Positions 8,858-16,998 of a stretch of 43,880 nucleotides of DNA are shown in pieces. The notes beneath the pieces are model-generated. The model had not been told where the DNA came from, searched no databases, and saw nothing but the letters and a program-made list of their open reading frames with translations. Source of the stretch: CALLMM01 sp964429855 (lineage in GTDB: Bacteria; Armatimonadota; Chthonomonadetes; Chthonomonadales; CAJBBX01); the NCBI GenBank assembly GCA_964429855.1, contig CAYSDM010000046.1, positions 1 through 43,880 of the forward strand. Reading direction: 5' to 3'. The first letter of the stretch is position 1. The number at the start of each line of letters is the position of its first letter. The position numbers and the translations under genes are program-made.

Positions 8858-9358
8858 ATGGCGAAGAGATTGTGGCTGGTCATGGCGATGGTGTTGATGG
8901 GCGCGTCAACGCTCTTTCTGGGACGCTCCGGCGCGCAGGACTCGACGACGCAAAGCGGAGGATGGAACGCAGAGCAGCTTAAGAAGGCGATAGAGGATAT
9001 CGGCTACGAAACGAAAGCGCTGAATGCGACCGCAGGCGAGGAGAAATATGAATTCAAGGTGGAGCGGGGCGGTCTGACCATCCCCATCGGGGCGGAACTG
9101 AGCAAAAGCAAGAACTACCTCTGGCTGACCGTCAATCTGACGAGCGCGCCGAAGGATTTTGCCGACAGCGGAACCAAACTCGGTAATCTTCTGAAAGCCA
9201 ACAGCGTCGTCCAGCCCTGTCAGTTCTATATCACGGAGAAGGGCGCGCTCATGATAGCCGTTCCCGTGGAAAACCGGGCTATGAGCAACGCCATCCTGCG
9301 CCGCAACGTCGAAAAGCTGGCGAACGATGTGGTCTCGCAGAAGTCCGTCTGGCAGTAA
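8858..9358 (+). CDS. Small secreted YbjN-like protein
   Basis: 166 residues with an N-terminal signal peptide or membrane anchor (LWLVMAMVLMGASTLFLG), then a soluble domain of about 130 residues. The pattern (alternating strands around YLWLTVNLTSAPKDFADS and FYITEKGALMIAVPVENR, final helix with VEKLANDVVSQKSVW) resembles the YbjN fold, which is like type III secretion chaperones. The match is by pattern only. AGGAGG at 8846-8851 favours ATG 8858 over the out-of-frame ATG at 8854. The gene stands alone between two terminators. Its role is unknown; YbjN-like proteins are often linked to stress or envelope functions. Confidence 0.75.
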   Translation: MAKRLWLVMAMVLMGASTLFLGRSGAQDSTTQSGGWNAEQLKKAIEDIGYETKALNATAGEEKYEFKVERGGLTIPIGAELSKSKNYLWLTVNLTSAPKDFADSGTKLGNLLKANSVVQPCQFYITEKGALMIAVPVENRAMSNAILRRNVEKLANDVVSQKSVWQ

Positions 9359-9388
9359 TCACGCCGTCTCCGGCGGCAATCTTTGACG

Positions 9389-9429
9389 GAGAGGGCAGGG
9401 AATTGACCGATTCCCTGCCCTCTCTTTTT
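9389..9429 (+). terminator. Strong Rho-independent terminator
   Basis: A perfect 15-bp stem pairs GAGAGGGCAGGGAAT (9389-9403) with ATTCCCTGCCCTCTC (9410-9424). It has a 6-base loop and is followed by five T (9425-9429). It insulates the YbjN-like gene from the ABC permease operon. Confidence 0.95.
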
Positions 9430-9596
9430 CGATCTTCTGTCATTCCTGGAAGATGCCCGGCTTCCATTTCCCGAATTCAGGAAACCGCCTTTCGTCAACA
9501 AGGAGATGGCGCGTACCGAAGAGAACCTACCGGTAAGGGCTTCCGCACAAACTATGCCCTGTCTTCTCACATGGCTCCACACCGGATAACGCAACC

Positions 9597-10559
9597 ATGA
9601 CCACACGTGCCAACAGACGCGATCTCTGGGTCGCGATGGGGTTTCTGCTGCCGAACTTCCTGGGATTTCTGGTCTTCACCGCCGGTCCGGTGATCTTCTC
9701 GCTGGCGGTCAGTTTCACCAACTGGAACCTTCAGAAAACCGTTCCCTTCCGTTGGTCCGGGCTGGAGAACTATGGTCTGCTCCTGCGTGACCGCGAATTC
9801 TGGCTCTACTTCGTCAACACCTTCTACTTCCTGCTCGGAATTCCCATCGCTATCGCCGGTTCGCTCGCGCTGGCGTTGATGTTGAGCCAGCGTCTGCGGG
9901 GGATCGTGGTCTATCGCACGCTCTTCTATCTGCCCAGTTTCACCAGCGGCGTCGCCCTGATGATCCTCTGGAAGGCGCTCTACAATCCCGATTTCGGTCC
10001 GGTCAATGCGCTGATCGAGCGGTTCTCCGATCTACTCGGTCTGGGACTGACCGCGCCGCAATGGCTGCTGTCCACCCGCAACATTCTGGGGCTGGAGGTG
10101 GAGCAGGTGCGGCTTGCCGGAAAGCAGATCGGACTGGGCGCGCGCGACGCGATTATCTTTATGGGGATATGGACGGCTATCGGCGGCAACAATATGCTGC
10201 TCTATCTGGCGGCGCTGACCAATGTTCCGCAGGAGTTGACCGAGGCGGCGGAACTGGATGGAGCCGGACGGTGGGCGGTCTTTCGCAATGTGATCTGGCC
10301 TCAGCTAGCGCCGACCACCTTCTTTATTGTAGTGATGAGCTTTATCGGGGGACTGCAGGGAGGCTTTGAGCAGGCTCGCGTGATGACGGCGGGCGGTCCG
10401 GCAGGAACTACCACCACTCTCGCCTACTACATCTACACCAAAGCGTTTGAAGAGTTTCAGATTGGTTATGCCTCCTCCGTCGCCTGGGTTCTGTTCATTC
10501 TGATCTTTGCGATTACGCTGTTGAACTGGAAGTTCGGCAGCAGGGAACTCAACTACTGA
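9597..10559 (+). CDS. Sugar ABC transporter permease (MalF/UgpA type)
   Basis: A 320-residue inner-membrane subunit of a CUT1-type carbohydrate importer. It begins with a cytoplasmic tail and the first membrane segment (WVAMGFLLPNFLGFLVFTAG), has about six membrane helices, and carries the EAA loop ELTEAAELDGAGRWAVFRNV that contacts the ATPase, near residues 212-231. An insertion around residues 150-185 between helices is longer than usual for MalF-like short forms. The ribosome-binding site is weak. Its partner permease is at 13984, with a secreted glycosidase gene between them. No solute-binding protein or ATPase gene lies in the window, so these must be elsewhere or shared. The likely substrate is an oligosaccharide released by that glycosidase; this is an inference from position. 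Confidence 0.92.
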   Translation: MTTRANRRDLWVAMGFLLPNFLGFLVFTAGPVIFSLAVSFTNWNLQKTVPFRWSGLENYGLLLRDREFWLYFVNTFYFLLGIPIAIAGSLALALMLSQRLRGIVVYRTLFYLPSFTSGVALMILWKALYNPDFGPVNALIERFSDLLGLGLTAPQWLLSTRNILGLEVEQVRLAGKQIGLGARDAIIFMGIWTAIGGNNMLLYLAALTNVPQELTEAAELDGAGRWAVFRNVIWPQLAPTTFFIVVMSFIGGLQGGFEQARVMTAGGPAGTTTTLAYYIYTKAFEEFQIGYASSVAWVLFILIFAITLLNWKFGSRELNY

Positions 10560-10622
10560 CGCATCGCGCAAGCCCCTCCAGTCGCATTCAGACCGTGGGG
10601 TATCGAATAAGGGATATGGTCT

Positions 10623-13600
10623 ATGCTCTCCCGAAGCGTATTTTGGATGGTCGCCGCGTTCTTCGTATGCGGAACAGTGCATTCTCTGAAGGCGGATGCC
10701 CCTCTCATCCCCGATTCCAATCGTATCCGGCTGGACGAGATCGGTCTCTACGCGGTCGGTCTGGCGTATCGCGGAAAGGCGGCGGAGCCGTTTCTGACCG
10801 GTTGGACAGGCTTTTTTGAAGACCGCACCGGCATCGCCTGCCGCCCCTCCGGCGCGCAAAACGGCAGAGCGGCGTTTCTGCTGCACTGTCCCTGGCGCGG
10901 AGGAACCGGCATCGCCTACCAGGAGTTCACCTTCCGATTGCCGCGCGCGCGGCGAATTCTGCTGCGCGGCGCGACCGCGATGCAGGCGGATATGGTCGGG
11001 AAATCGGACGGGGCGACGTTTCGCGTCTCTGTCAACGGGCGAAAACTGCTCGATGAGCATCGCGCCGACGCACGCTGGAAGCCGTTCACTTTCGACCTGA
11101 CCGCTTACGCCGGGAAGACGGCGACGATCCGCTTCGAGACCGATCCGGGACCGAAAGACGATCCGAGCTTCGACTACTCCCTCTGGGGCGAGCGGGAACT
11201 GATTCTGGAGGGATACGCGCCAAAACAGGCGCGTCGTCCCGATCCTCCCGCGCTGCGTCTGGAACGGCTTGCCTCGTCGCAGACCGGTTCGGTGGTTCCG
11301 CCGGTCGGCTATGCCGCGAAAACCACGCTGGTTCGCGAGGCGAATGACCGATTCGCGTTTCGCTATACCGGGGAGGATGGAACGCTGACATATCGCTGGC
11401 GGATGCCGAAGCGGCCGGAAGACCCCCTGTTCGGCAGTCTGGTTCTGCAGGCGAAGATGCGCGGCGATACGTCTGTCAGCGTGCCGCTGGCGAACGCCGC
11501 CCGTCTGGAGTGGACGCAGCAGGCGCGTCTGACGGGGATTCGCTGGACGATGGACCGGGATGAGGTGATCCTGACTCGCGCCTATCGCATGGGCGAGGAG
11601 AGCGCCGAGGTGGAGATTCGGGGGAGGCTGCGCGGAAAGAGCCTCGTTCTGCAGGTGCTCGGTCCGGCGTGGGTCAGCCGGCTGGAGGCAGGAGGCTGGG
11701 GACCGGTGATGCGCCGCCGAACGGTTCCCGTTCCCTACTACTCCGGACAGGTCTACTTTTTACCGTCCGAAAACCTGTTTGCGCATACTATGCTGGACTG
11801 GATCCACTCCTCCGCCTCCTGGCACGACGGCGTGAATGCCCACTACGGCGCGCTGACCGACCGCCGTCGCAACGCTCTGAAGGAGCGGATCATCTACACG
11901 GCAGCCTGGCATCTGGCGGAGACGCTTCCCAACATCCCCAATCCTCCCTCTCCCTTCCGTCAACAGGTCGGTGATCGGATCGTGCTGGATATCTGGGGCG
12001 GACGCTATACCGATATCGCGAAGGATATGGAGCGGCTTCACGACTACGGAATCACGCGCTGCCTTGCCCTGATTCATGACTGGCAGCGAAGCGGCTACGA
12101 CAACGCGCTGCCCATGCATATCCCCGCCGCCGTCGACAAGGGCGGAGACGAGGGGATGAAGGTTCTGGTCGGGACGGGAACCCGCCTGGGCTATATCATG
12201 GCTCTGCATGAAAACTATGTGGACTACTACCCAAACTATGACTTCTACAACGAAGAGGACATTGCGCTCGATTCGGAAGGCAAGAAACAGCTAGCCTGGT
12301 ACAATCCCGGCACAAAGATACAGTCCTTCGCGGTTAAGCCCAACGCGATTCTGCCACTGGCAGCCACGCAGTCGCCGGAGATTCACCGACGCTATGGAAC
12401 GAACGGCTGTTATCTGGATGTGCACTCTGCCGTGCCGCCCTGGTTCCATGTGGACTTCCGCGCCGGGGAGCCGGGAGCGGGAACCTTCCGGCGGGTCTGG
12501 GAGACGCATAGCGCGCTGTGGGACTACGAGCGAAAGACACATCGGGGACCGGTCTTCGGAGAGGGGAATAGTCACTGGTACTGGAGCGGACTGCTGGACG
12601 GAGTCGAGGCGCAGTTTGGCTCCGGCTGGCCCGGCAACGCCGGGCTGACCGCTCCCCTGATGGCGGATTTCGACCTGCTGAAGATTCACCCGCTTCAGTT
12701 CAATCACGGCATGGGCTACTATGAGCGATGGTGGAGCAACGCTTCCTGGCGCGCTCTCCCCCCGATGACCATCCTCGATCAGTACCGGATGCAGGAAGCG
12801 GTTTTCGGTCATGCCGGCTTTCTGGCGGCGTCCACCTGGAATGTGCTGCCGCTGGCATGGCTGGAGCATCATCTTCTGTCGCCGGTGATGGCGCGTTACG
12901 CGACGACGCCGGTAGCCGGGATCGAGTATGAGGTGAACGGAAAATGGGTGGATGGGACGGCCGCGGCGAAAGCGGGAATCTGGAACCGGGCGCGAATTCG
13001 CTACGCCAACGGCTTAACCATCACCGCCAACGACCGCTCCGAACCGCTGCGCGTGGGCAGCATAACTCTGCCCCGTTTCGGATGGGTCGCTGAGGGCGCA
13101 GGCGTGCGTGCCTACACTGCGCTGCGGAATGGAGTGGTGGCGGACTACGCGGAGACCGCCGATTCGCTGTTCGTCAATGCGCGTCCCGCCGCTGACTGGA
13201 ACCTCTCCGGCGCGCGTTCGGTGCGCCCGACGGTGGCCGAGTTTGCTCAGCCGGAACCGCGCCTCATTCGGTTTGCCTATGCCTGGAAGGTGCGGGATAC
13301 TCTCGAAAAGGACTATCACTGCTTTGTCCATTTCGGCAAGCCGGGAGCCGCCGATATGCCGGATGGCATTCTCTTCCAGCAGGATCACGCCCTGCCGGAG
13401 CCGACCTCCCGCTGGCAGATCGGTCAGACCGTAATGGACGGTCCCTATACGCTGCGCCTGCCGGACACGCTGCCGGATGGGGAGTATGAGTGGAAGATCG
13501 GACTGTTTTCGATGGGCGGCGGTCGCGTTTCGCTGGAGGGAGTGGATGACGGGCAGGGGCGCATCCGGCTGGGAACCCTGCGCGTGCGGGATCAGGGACG

Positions 13601-13937
13601 CGCGATCACCTTTGAGCCGGAGCGTCGCAGCGGCTCCGAACAGAGGGCTCTCTATCAGCAGCGGTTGAACCGGAACAGCATCGTGGTGGACTTCGGCGCG
13701 GTCCGAACGAATGGAAGTCTCTTCCTGCTCCGTCAGGGAGAGGAGTGGATACTGCAGACGCTGCCGCGCGAGAAGGCGTTCGTGGCGCAGTTTCATGTCA
13801 AACGCTTTCCTCCGCCCGCCTCGGTGCAGTGCGTCGGCGGAAAGACCGAGACCGTTGCGCCAGAGGTTTCGGGCGAGTGGTGGACGCTGCCCCTGAACGG
13901 CGCGAAATCCTACCGCTGGTCGGCGCGCAGGCGATAG
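10623..13937 (+). CDS. Large secreted TIM-barrel glycoside hydrolase (GH101-like/DUF5696-like) with sugar-binding module
   Basis: 1104 residues with a signal peptide (SVFWMVAAFFVCGTVHSLKA). Residues about 90-200 form a beta-sandwich, probably carbohydrate-binding, ending DPGPKDDPSFDYSLWGE. A second beta-rich region (about 215-400) precedes a TIM barrel (about 440-780). There YGTNGCYLDVHSAVPPW places Asp599 as likely nucleophile, and GPVFGEGNSHWYWSG places Glu647 as likely acid/base. This layout recalls the GH101/GH129-like enzymes, but I assign no specificity. The C-terminal region is again beta-rich. It lies between two permease genes of one ABC importer, with short gaps of 63 and 46 bases, so release and uptake of the same sugar are probably coupled. 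Confidence 0.75.
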   Translation: MLSRSVFWMVAAFFVCGTVHSLKADAPLIPDSNRIRLDEIGLYAVGLAYRGKAAEPFLTGWTGFFEDRTGIACRPSGAQNGRAAFLLHCPWRGGTGIAYQEFTFRLPRARRILLRGATAMQADMVGKSDGATFRVSVNGRKLLDEHRADARWKPFTFDLTAYAGKTATIRFETDPGPKDDPSFDYSLWGERELILEGYAPKQARRPDPPALRLERLASSQTGSVVPPVGYAAKTTLVREANDRFAFRYTGEDGTLTYRWRMPKRPEDPLFGSLVLQAKMRGDTSVSVPLANAARLEWTQQARLTGIRWTMDRDEVILTRAYRMGEESAEVEIRGRLRGKSLVLQVLGPAWVSRLEAGGWGPVMRRRTVPVPYYSGQVYFLPSENLFAHTMLDWIHSSASWHDGVNAHYGALTDRRRNALKERIIYTAAWHLAETLPNIPNPPSPFRQQVGDRIVLDIWGGRYTDIAKDMERLHDYGITRCLALIHDWQRSGYDNALPMHIPAAVDKGGDEGMKVLVGTGTRLGYIMALHENYVDYYPNYDFYNEEDIALDSEGKKQLAWYNPGTKIQSFAVKPNAILPLAATQSPEIHRRYGTNGCYLDVHSAVPPWFHVDFRAGEPGAGTFRRVWETHSALWDYERKTHRGPVFGEGNSHWYWSGLLDGVEAQFGSGWPGNAGLTAPLMADFDLLKIHPLQFNHGMGYYERWWSNASWRALPPMTILDQYRMQEAVFGHAGFLAASTWNVLPLAWLEHHLLSPVMARYATTPVAGIEYEVNGKWVDGTAAAKAGIWNRARIRYANGLTITANDRSEPLRVGSITLPRFGWVAEGAGVRAYTALRNGVVADYAETADSLFVNARPAADWNLSGARSVRPTVAEFAQPEPRLIRFAYAWKVRDTLEKDYHCFVHFGKPGAADMPDGILFQQDHALPEPTSRWQIGQTVMDGPYTLRLPDTLPDGEYEWKIGLFSMGGGRVSLEGVDDGQGRIRLGTLRVRDQGRAITFEPERRSGSEQRALYQQRLNRNSIVVDFGAVRTNGSLFLLRQGEEWILQTLPREKAFVAQFHVKRFPPPASVQCVGGKTETVAPEVSGEWWTLPLNGAKSYRWSARRR

Positions 13938-13983
13938 CGGCGGATTTATCGCGCGTTGATCCCGGCTCTGGAGGCTTTTTCCG

Positions 13984-14799
13984 ATGTCTCGAACGATTCG
14001 AACGCTCCTGCTCTATCTGGCGCTGTCGCTGATCGCGCTGACCACTATCCTGCCGTTTCTGTGGATGGTGCTCGCCAGTTTCAAACCGCTGGAAGAGGTG
14101 GAACTGCTCAATCCCTTCCCGACGGTCTGGCATCCGGAGAACTATCGGAAGGTCTTCGAGCAGATTCCCTTTGCGCGTTACTACTTCAACAGCCTCTTTG
14201 TAGCCGCCTGGGTGACATTTCTGACCTGTTTGACCAGCGCCATGGCGGGGTTTGCATTTGCGCGTCTGCGCTGGCCCTTCCGCGACGGCGTTTTTCGGCT
14301 CTATCTGGCGACCATGATGATTCCCGGCGTCGTCACCATGATCCCAAACTATACGCTGATGGTCTGGCTGCGTCTGCTAGACTCCTATACCGGTTTGATC
14401 GTTCCTGCCGCCTTCAGCGCATTCGGAACGTTTCTCCTGCGACAGTTCATGCTGACAATTCCTCCCGCGCTGGACGAGGCGGCGGCGATGGATGGAGCCA
14501 CCCCCTGGCAGGTCTTCTGGGAGGTGATTCTGCCGCTGGCGCGCCCCGGTCTGATTACACTGGCGATCTTCACCTTTATGGGCAACTACGGATCGTTCTT
14601 CTGGCCCCTGATCCTGATCAAAAGCGAACACCTGCGCACGCTGCCCATCGGTATGCTCTTCTTCGACACCAACTACGGGCGGCAGACCAACCTGATTATG
14701 GCGGCAAGCGTGATGAACATCATCCCCCTGATCCTTCTCTTTGTGGTGTCGCAGCGGTTTCTGGTGCGCGGCATTCAGCTGGGAGCCGTGAAGGGATAA
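13984..14799 (+). CDS. Sugar ABC transporter permease (MalG type)
   Basis: A 271-residue inner-membrane protein with six predicted helices, the length expected for MalG-like subunits of CUT1 importers. The EAA loop is DEAAAMDGATPWQVFWEVIL, near residues 163-182, followed by PLARPGL. The first helix is LALSLIALTTILPFLWMVLA. It should pair with the permease at 9597 to form the channel. The terminator 24 bases downstream closes the unit, and the GntR/LacI regulator that follows is the obvious candidate to control it. The Gly at the sixth conserved EAA position is present, so coupling to an ATPase should be intact. Confidence 0.93.
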   Translation: MSRTIRTLLLYLALSLIALTTILPFLWMVLASFKPLEEVELLNPFPTVWHPENYRKVFEQIPFARYYFNSLFVAAWVTFLTCLTSAMAGFAFARLRWPFRDGVFRLYLATMMIPGVVTMIPNYTLMVWLRLLDSYTGLIVPAAFSAFGTFLLRQFMLTIPPALDEAAAMDGATPWQVFWEVILPLARPGLITLAIFTFMGNYGSFFWPLILIKSEHLRTLPIGMLFFDTNYGRQTNLIMAASVMNIIPLILLFVVSQRFLVRGIQLGAVKG

Positions 14800-14823
14800 G
14801 CCGCCCCGGTCGCTGATGTAAGC

Positions 14824-14859
14824 AAACATCCAATTGGTCAATCCAATTGGATGTTTTTT
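14824..14859 (+). terminator. Rho-independent terminator of the permease-glycosidase operon
   Basis: A 14-bp perfect stem pairs AAACATCCAATTGG (14824-14837) with CCAATTGGATGTTT (14843-14856) around a 5-base loop, running into six T (14854-14859). Each arm contains the palindrome CCAATTGG. Confidence 0.92.
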
Positions 14860-14870
14860 AGCCTGACCCC

Positions 14871-14937
14871 CTGACAAAATCGCATACATTCGCCTATTAT
14901 ATCTCTATCGGGAGTGTCCAATATGTGTCATAATAGG
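14871..14937 (+). promoter_or_regulatory. Promoter and inverted repeat upstream of the GntR/LacI regulator
   Basis: CTGACA (14871-14876) and TATTAT (14895-14900) with 18 bases between them make a plausible sigma-70 promoter. An 8-bp inverted repeat, CCTATTAT (14893-14900) and ATAATAGG (14930-14937), has one arm overlapping the -10 box and the other 28 bases before the start codon. It could be an autoregulatory operator. No experimental consensus is known to me for this fusion family's operators, so the operator part is a guess. Confidence 0.45.
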
Positions 14938-14965
14938 ATTCTCTCAGATATTGCAGGAGTTTGGT

Positions 14966-16114
14966 ATGACCAGTATCCCCCTTCATCAGGTGGTCAAAGA
15001 GCGTATCCGCGCCGATTTTCTACTCTGTCCTCTGGAAGAGACGCCGCAACGGCTGCCTTCTGAGCGCGAACTTCAATCGCGATATCAGGTGAGTCGTCCG
15101 ACCGTAACCCGCGCTCTGGCGGCGTTGGTAGCGGAAGGGCTGCTCGAAAATCGTCCGCAGAGCGGTTACTATCGCCTACCCCTGCTGCCTGCTGAAGCAG
15201 AAACGGAGCGAGAGGTTCCTTTGCTGGGTTACGTTGCGCCGCTGGCAGGCGAGGAACTGGTTCAGCGCACCTTTCGCGGCATAGATCGCCTGGCGCAGCG
15301 CCGCGGCTACCGGGTGCTGATGTGCAGCGCGGGAAATGATGTCAGCCGGGAGCGCGCCGCCGTCTCCGATCTGATCGCCTCCGGGGCGAGCGGTATCATT
15401 ATTACCCCCTTTCCCCGCACCAGCGAAGTGGAGCGCGATCAGGACTATCTGCGGCAGGAGACATATCCGGTACCCATTGTGCTGTGCGATACCGGAATGC
15501 CGGAGCAGGGAAAGCCGTGTGTTCTCTTCGACAATGCGCGCGCCACGCACAACGCAGTCTCCTGGCTCTACCAGAATTCGCGCCGTCGAATCGCACTCCT
15601 TTCTTTTGTCGAAAGCATTCTCCACAGACCCCTGGCGGATCGTTATCAGGGGTATTGCGATGCCCTTGCGGATCTGGGACTGCCGTTCGACCCTGCTCTC
15701 GTGCGACGCTACGACTCCCGCGACGATATTCCCGCCGTTATCGGGCGCATTCTGGAGGAGTGGCTTGCGCTTGTGAATCCTCCGGATGCCATCATCAGCG
15801 TGGACGATCTGAGCGCGCTGGAGGTCATAGATCAGCTGCAGCGCCGCGGAGTCAATGTGCCGGAGCAGGTGATGGTGATGGGATTCGATAATCGCATGAT
15901 CGGCAGGCGTTTTCATCCAGCCTTTCCGACAACCAATCCCGACTTTCAACGCCTGGGAGAGGTCGCCTGCGATCTGTTGATCCAGCAGATCGCATCCGGC
16001 AGCCGGGAGATACAGACCATCTTTCTGGACCTGCCCCTGCTGATCCGTCAGGATTCTCGCCTCCTGCACCTCCATCCGGATCGGGAGCCGATCATCGCTC
16101 CGGTGACTGGATAG
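14966..16114 (+). CDS. GntR-type HTH / LacI-type sugar-sensing transcriptional regulator
   Basis: 382 residues from ATG 14966; AGGAG 6 bases upstream favours it over TTG 14951. Residues 5-72 are a GntR winged helix (LPSERELQSRYQVSRPTVTR and ALVAEGLLENRPQSGYY). Residues about 85-370 are a periplasmic-binding-protein-like LacI/GalR effector domain (GYVAPLAGEELVQRTFRGID, DDLSALEVIDQLQRRGVNVP, VMVMGFDNRMIGRRFHP). This architecture is that of AraR. It probably represses the upstream permease-glycosidase operon or this region's sugar genes and is released by a sugar. The family is frequent in Armatimonadota and some Firmicutes; the effector cannot be read from the sequence. Confidence 0.92.
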   Translation: MTSIPLHQVVKERIRADFLLCPLEETPQRLPSERELQSRYQVSRPTVTRALAALVAEGLLENRPQSGYYRLPLLPAEAETEREVPLLGYVAPLAGEELVQRTFRGIDRLAQRRGYRVLMCSAGNDVSRERAAVSDLIASGASGIIITPFPRTSEVERDQDYLRQETYPVPIVLCDTGMPEQGKPCVLFDNARATHNAVSWLYQNSRRRIALLSFVESILHRPLADRYQGYCDALADLGLPFDPALVRRYDSRDDIPAVIGRILEEWLALVNPPDAIISVDDLSALEVIDQLQRRGVNVPEQVMVMGFDNRMIGRRFHPAFPTTNPDFQRLGEVACDLLIQQIASGSREIQTIFLDLPLLIRQDSRLLHLHPDREPIIAPVTG

Positions 16115-16181
16115 AGGGAAACGGCTTTTCGTCCTGCGCGCTTATTTTAAGGCTGGGTCACCTGAACAGGAGGTCATTCCG

Positions 16182-16394
16182 TTGAAAAAGGAGATGTCGC
16201 CTCTGGTCGCCGTTGGCGCCGTGTTGGTTATCGTCGTGATCGCGCTCTTTGTCTTCTGGCGATCCGGGAATGTGAGTCAGGAGCAGAATCTGAAAAACAT
16301 TCCCCCCACCATCCCGCCCGAAATCAACCAGGCGCTGAATAATCCGAAGAGTGCGCCGACCAGCGGCGCGGGTAATACCGGAAGCGGTCGTTAA
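16182..16394 (+). CDS. Small single-span membrane protein of unknown function
   Basis: 70 residues from a TTG start at 16182, chosen because AGGAGGT (16168-16174) lies 7 bases upstream; the ATG at 16194 has no proper spacing. After MKKEMSPL comes one hydrophobic span, VAVGAVLVIVVIALFVFW, then a soluble tail rich in Pro, Asn, Gly and Ser. A short basic start and an outside tail suggest an N-in orientation. I recognise no family. It stands between the regulator and a prepilin remnant, and may once have been part of a small envelope cluster with the latter. Confidence 0.65.
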   Translation: MKKEMSPLVAVGAVLVIVVIALFVFWRSGNVSQEQNLKNIPPTIPPEINQALNNPKSAPTSGAGNTGSGR

Positions 16395-16396
16395 AA

Positions 16397-16428
16397 CAGG
16401 CTGGAAGCATCTGCCCGCCTCCAGCCTG
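16397..16428 (+). terminator. Weak hairpin after the small membrane protein gene
   Basis: CAGGCTGGA (16397-16405) pairs with TCCAGCCTG (16420-16428) across a 14-base loop. No T run follows, so it may be a weak or factor-dependent terminator, or only mRNA structure. Confidence 0.35.
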
Positions 16429-16437
16429 CGCAGTCGT

Positions 16438-16848
16438 ATGTTGTCGATTCTCCTGCCGGTCGGCAGGCAAACTCTCTCACTCGAAAGGAGTGACTGTGAT
16501 GCGCTGTCCCGGCGGCTCTCGCCCGGCTCCTGGCCCTTCCCCTGTGTCAACTACGGCAGCGCCTCCGCCCCGGACTATCGCAATCTCCGGGATTCGCCAG
16601 TCGGCGAACTGAGCGACTGGATTTCCGAGAGGATGATTCTCTCCGAAGATGGAATGTGGGGATGGCAGGGACCGGATGCCCGCAACTGGGATGGCAGCCC
16701 GGGAACCGCCGCCCAGAAAGCGGCCCGTAATCATGAGCATGGCTACAATGCTGTCTATTTTGATGGTCATGCGAAGATCATTCCTTACGGACGCAAATGG
16801 CGCACGCTTCCCGCAATGGGCTGGCCCCCTAACGAAGCCCCGCAGTAA
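16438..16848 (+). pseudogene. C-terminal remnant of a prepilin-type H-X9-DG (DUF1559-like) protein
   Basis: In the frame ending at TAA 16846-16848 the last 90 residues are a clear prepilin-associated C-terminus: DYRNLRDSPVGELSDW, MILSEDGMWGWQGPDARNWD, then RNHEHGYNAVYFDGHAKIIP with the H-X9-DG signature. The normal N-terminus (methylation motif and hydrophobic helix) is missing. The only good ribosome-binding site here (AAGGAG 16485-16490) points to ATG 16499, which is in another frame and stops after 37 codons. Either the gene was cut down with a frameshift, or a short protein starts from ATG 16438 without a good site. Complete family members are usually 200-300 residues long. A remnant is the better reading. 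Confidence 0.6.
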
Positions 16849-16862
16849 AAGAGGTCGCGCGT

Positions 16863-16910
16863 TTTCTCCTCCTGTCGGCTGGCTGTTCCTGCTGCTGACA
16901 GGAGGAGAAA
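16863..16910. repeat. 14-bp perfect inverted repeat
   Basis: TTTCTCCTCCTGTC (16863-16876) and GACAGGAGGAGAAA (16897-16910) are perfect inverted copies around a 20-base loop, 14 bases after the prepilin remnant. There is no T run on either strand, so it is not a standard terminator. It may still end transcription or stabilise an mRNA end. Confidence 0.6.
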
Positions 16911-16998
16911 TGCCGCCGTAGGACTCATCCCGGCGATGCATGTCATGTTATTCCCGCTTCCGGCAGAGGCATTAGTACAGTAAAGGAAGTCTGTGTTG

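Noticed and set aside
9403..9600. Small open frame before the first permease
   Set aside because: It covers the terminator stem and has no ribosome-binding site.
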